This document shows, piece after piece, positions 61,485 through 64,000 of a stretch of 64,000 bases of DNA. The stretch is from Candidatus Kuenenia stuttgartensis. GTDB taxonomy: Bacteria; Planctomycetota; Planctomycetia; Gemmatales; Gemmataceae. Both the position numbers and the translations under genes were made by a program. The stretch's first letter is position 1; each line of letters starts with the position of its first letter. Location of the stretch: contig CAMCLK010000004.1 of assembly GCA_945875585.1 (NCBI GenBank), positions 58,554 to 122,553 of the forward strand, read 5' to 3'. Under the pieces are notes generated by a model. The model was not told the DNA's origin. It was given only the letters and a program-made list of their open reading frames with translations, and did not search any database.

Positions 61485-64000
61485 TAATTACTATCCAGCC
61501 AGATCCGGATGATGTTGAATTTATTCGGACAAATTGTTTCGCACTAAATCTCATCAAATCATTTTTACAAGCATTGGGCATTTCCGAAGCCGATCGGGAA
61601 CGATGGGATGATGTTTTATGGGCAGAAGTAGACACCAGCTCTACCATCGAATTTGAAGGAATGACATGCTATTTACCTGACACAATTAAAAATCAACAAA
61701 GCTGGAAGTATTCGATACTATTTTACAATAACAGCTATCTGCTTTTACTAAACGGATTGCCTTTTTGGGCAAAAATAACAAACCCAAACGCGGTAAATGA
61801 TTTGCCAAGTGATTTGATTAACTTTTCATGCAGAAATTGGCCTTTTAAAAAACTAAATCAATCTTTTAATAAATTTAATCAATTGCGAGCACTCGATCTT
61901 GGCTGTAGCAAACTATTAACCAATATCACACCGCTAGAAAACTTCACACAACTCACTTGGCTTAACTTTTTTTTCTGCGATTCCCTGTTAGACATCACAC
62001 CGCTTACAAACCTTACTCAACTTAATTCACTCAACCTTTCAAGCTGCGATTCCCTGTTAGACATCACACCGCTTACAAACCTTACTCAACTTAATTCACT
62101 CAACCTTTCAACCTGCGATTCCCTGTTAGACATCACACCGCTTACAAACCTTACTCAACTTAATTCACTTGACCTTTCAAGCTGCAAATCCCTGTCCGAC
62201 ATCACACCGCTTACAAACCTCACTCAACTTAATTCACTTGACCTTTCAAGCTGCAGCTCACTATTTGACATCACACCGCTTAAAAACCTCACTCAACTTA
62301 ATTCACTTGACCTTCCATTCTGCGATTCCTTATCCGACATCACGTCACTCAAAAACCTCTCACAGCTCACTTCACTTAACTTTTTATGGTGCAATTCCCT
62401 GTCGGACATCACGCCACTCAAAAACCTCTCACAGCTCACTTCACTTAACCTTAAAAAATGCATATCCCTGTCCGACATCACACCGCTTACAAACCTCACT
62501 CAACTTAATTCACTTGACCTTTCATGGTGCGACTCCCTGTCCGACATCACACCGCTTACAAACCTCACTCAACTTAATTCACTTGACCTTTCAAGCTGCA
62601 ACTCACTATTTGACATCACACCGCTTACAAACCTCACTCAACTTAATTCACTTAACCTTTCAAGCTGCAACTCCCTGTCCGACATCACACCGCTTACAAA
62701 CTTCACACAAATTAATTCACTTAACCTTTCAAGCTGCAACTCCCTGTCCGACATCACGTCACTCAAAAACCTCTCACAGCTCAGTTCACTTGACCTTTCA
62801 AGCTGCAGGTCACTATTTGACATCACACCGCTTACAAAACTCACACAACTTAATTCACTTAACCTTTCAAGCTGCAACTCCCTGTCCGACATCACGCCAC
62901 TCGAAAAACTCATACAACTTAATTCACTTGACCTTATGTGGTGCAATTCCTTATCCGACCTTAATCCGATCGCAAATTTGAAACAACTAGTCAGAATTAA
63001 TCTTTGTAGCTGCACTTCAATTTCAAATATATACCCCATTCAATTTCTTCAACAAATAAAAAAAATTGACATCCAAGGCTGCTTGAGGCTAACACAATTT
63101 CCAGATTTCAAACAACTGAAGCACCTCTATGAATTAAATTCATCGCTTCATCCGACAGCAGTGGCCGATATCCTTGCACATTGCGCTTTGTCCCGGAAAG
63201 ACTGGGCATTTATTAATCAAAACGCAGACGCTTGGACCTCCGAACTGGAATCAGCTCTCAAAGATTCCCATCCCTCCGCGTTTGATCTCGCCAATTCACT
63301 GGCAATCGGCTTTCCCCACATTAGTTTTGAACTGTCTGAACGCCTCTGCCAGATCTTGCAGGCCGATCCGTCGCTTGATTATCGGGCTTGGAAACAACTG
63401 TTCCAGGGCGTCTTTCAGCAAATGGGGTTCAATTTCCTACAAAATCTTGCCAACAAGATTGCCGCTGGCTCATGGCCAAGGGGTGCCATTGGCGGACTTT
63501 CTGCCATTGCGGAACAACTGATCACGCTGGCCGATGGCAAGGAATGGTTCGCTGGCTGGGTGCGTGCCATTAGCGCCCAACATGAAAGCAATCCCTCATT
63601 CCTGAAGCCCGTGGTGGCGCCGTGGTGCTTGGCTCTTCATTGCCTTGGCGAGAATGCGCTTCTGGACCAATGGATCGCGCGGTTCACCGATACGGATGAT
63701 TCCACCGCCCTTGATGCCGTCTTCCTGGAATTCGGCAACCATCGCCTTGGCCATAACGATGCCCCGGGCGCCTTTCGCCATGCCATGCGCATCCGCGCCA
63801 CGCTGGTTCGCGACGGCTTGCTCGCCGATATCGCTAGTCACTATCTTGAGACACAGCAAGCCGATCAGGCCGCAGAACTGCTGTTCCTGCTCTCCGCCGA
63901 GGACAAACGCGCCGAGCTTTCCCTCAAACTCGCCGACATCCCTCACTTCCTCGATAACCGCGACAACCTCCACTGTCTTCTCGCCGCCTGCGGCAAAAAT
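61481..64000 (+). CDS. Leucine-rich-repeat protein, partial (continues past window)
   Basis: Reading frame open for 840 codons from ATG 61481 to the window end, with no stop, so the 3' end is outside. Residues 1-130 are an unknown N-terminal domain; about 134-533 carry about sixteen 23-residue leucine-rich repeats of the internalin type with Cys in place of Asn (LNSLDLSSCNSLSDITPLTNLTQ); 533-840+ is a helical domain (DFKQLKHLYELNSS...WTSELESAL...FLQNLANKIA). ATG overlaps the STAND gene stop as ATGA, so the two proteins are made together. AT-rich up to about 63170 then GC-rich like its partner: two sources. Likely the ligand-recognition subunit. Confidence 0.85.
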   Translation, partial: MIITIQPDPDDVEFIRTNCFALNLIKSFLQALGISEADRERWDDVLWAEVDTSSTIEFEGMTCYLPDTIKNQQSWKYSILFYNNSYLLLLNGLPFWAKITNPNAVNDLPSDLINFSCRNWPFKKLNQSFNKFNQLRALDLGCSKLLTNITPLENFTQLTWLNFFFCDSLLDITPLTNLTQLNSLNLSSCDSLLDITPLTNLTQLNSLNLSTCDSLLDITPLTNLTQLNSLDLSSCKSLSDITPLTNLTQLNSLDLSSCSSLFDITPLKNLTQLNSLDLPFCDSLSDITSLKNLSQLTSLNFLWCNSLSDITPLKNLSQLTSLNLKKCISLSDITPLTNLTQLNSLDLSWCDSLSDITPLTNLTQLNSLDLSSCNSLFDITPLTNLTQLNSLNLSSCNSLSDITPLTNFTQINSLNLSSCNSLSDITSLKNLSQLSSLDLSSCRSLFDITPLTKLTQLNSLNLSSCNSLSDITPLEKLIQLNSLDLMWCNSLSDLNPIANLKQLVRINLCSCTSISNIYPIQFLQQIKKIDIQGCLRLTQFPDFKQLKHLYELNSSLHPTAVADILAHCALSRKDWAFINQNADAWTSELESALKDSHPSAFDLANSLAIGFPHISFELSERLCQILQADPSLDYRAWKQLFQGVFQQMGFNFLQNLANKIAAGSWPRGAIGGLSAIAEQLITLADGKEWFAGWVRAISAQHESNPSFLKPVVAPWCLALHCLGENALLDQWIARFTDTDDSTALDAVFLEFGNHRLGHNDAPGAFRHAMRIRATLVRDGLLADIASHYLETQQADQAAELLFLLSAEDKRAELSLKLADIPHFLDNRDNLHCLLAACGKN
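61880..63045 (+). repeat. 69-bp phase-locked tandem LRR repeats
   Basis: GACATCAC recurs at 61991, 62060, 62129, 62198, 62267, 62336, 62405, 62474, 62543, 62612, 62681, 62750, 62819 and 62888, spaced exactly 69 bp, with degenerate units before (61922) and after (62957). Several units are nearly identical in DNA, favouring unequal recombination. Confidence 0.95.

Noticed and set aside
61991..62957. CRISPR-like regular spacing
   Set aside because: Repeats of 69 bp are coding LRR units without unique spacers.
62169..62981. A 270-codon + frame with repetitive Ser/His/Thr-rich sequence
   Set aside because: It is the wrong-frame shadow of the 69-bp LRR repeats; the leucine-rich frame from 61481 has protein-like sequence, an ATGA junction and a long open extension.

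Overview
The window looks like a planctomycete chromosome, most likely from the Gemmatales/Gemmataceae side of the phylum. The inference rests on content: a huge secreted PVC-type protein with a CxxCH heme motif, a beta-propeller and a blue-copper domain; DUF1501 and DUF1080 proteins; a twin-arginine Gfo/Idh/MocA oxidoreductase; a TPM-domain protein; Ser/Thr kinases fused to FGE-sulfatase or TIR modules; very long proline- or lysine-rich secreted proteins; and a stand-alone GH172-type enzyme. No rRNA is present, so the genus cannot be fixed.

Region 1 (1-14.7 kb): the end of a TauE/SafE permease; an ethanolamine module (eutB, an APC permease, eutC) with a secreted choloylglycine-hydrolase-like amidase between its parts and a Mg2+ P3B-ATPase right after eutC; a propeller protein and a TPM protein upstream of eutB; then a + strand run of exported methyltransferase, amino-acid permease, Gfo/Idh oxidoreductase, DNA polymerase IV and a DJ-1/PfpI protein. 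Region 2 (15.4-26.6 kb): a tightly overlapping - strand operon moxR, DUF58, tgpA-like transglutaminase, DUF1501, cnoX-like thioredoxin-TPR, a 1495-residue multidomain heme/copper protein, and a SprT-like metalloprotease. Region 3 (26.6-30.3 kb): DUF3050, tRNA-Ser, and an active kinase fused to an FGE-sulfatase domain, flanked by copies of a ~40-bp palindromic repeat. Region 4 (30.3-43.2 kb): a - strand secreted-protein operon with low-complexity KDG repeats, an NPCBM-like protein, one intact HtrA protease followed by two HtrA-like proteins that have lost catalytic residues, a lipoprotein and a BON protein, preceded by ndk and a DUF1080 protein. Region 5 (43.2-45 kb): a VTC-domain/DUF4956 pair (polyphosphate), tRNA-Gln and tRNA-Pro.

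Region 6 (45-64 kb) is accessory DNA: a GH172-type enzyme, a GC-rich DUF2071 gene, a decayed IS3 element, an N-formylglutamate amidohydrolase with an unknown partner, a NADAR protein, and four consecutive + strand genes that look like a sensing/effector (conflict) locus: a GYF_2-TM-HEAT protein; a pseudokinase-TIR-TM-propeller protein; a DUF4062-STAND NTPase; and, coupled to it by an ATGA overlap, a leucine-rich-repeat protein running off the window with about sixteen phase-locked 69-bp repeats. The last two together look like an NLR-type immune receptor split into an NTPase/effector subunit and an LRR subunit. The kinase-FGE protein of region 3 shares an N-terminal module with the pseudokinase-TIR protein, so the two loci are probably evolutionarily linked.
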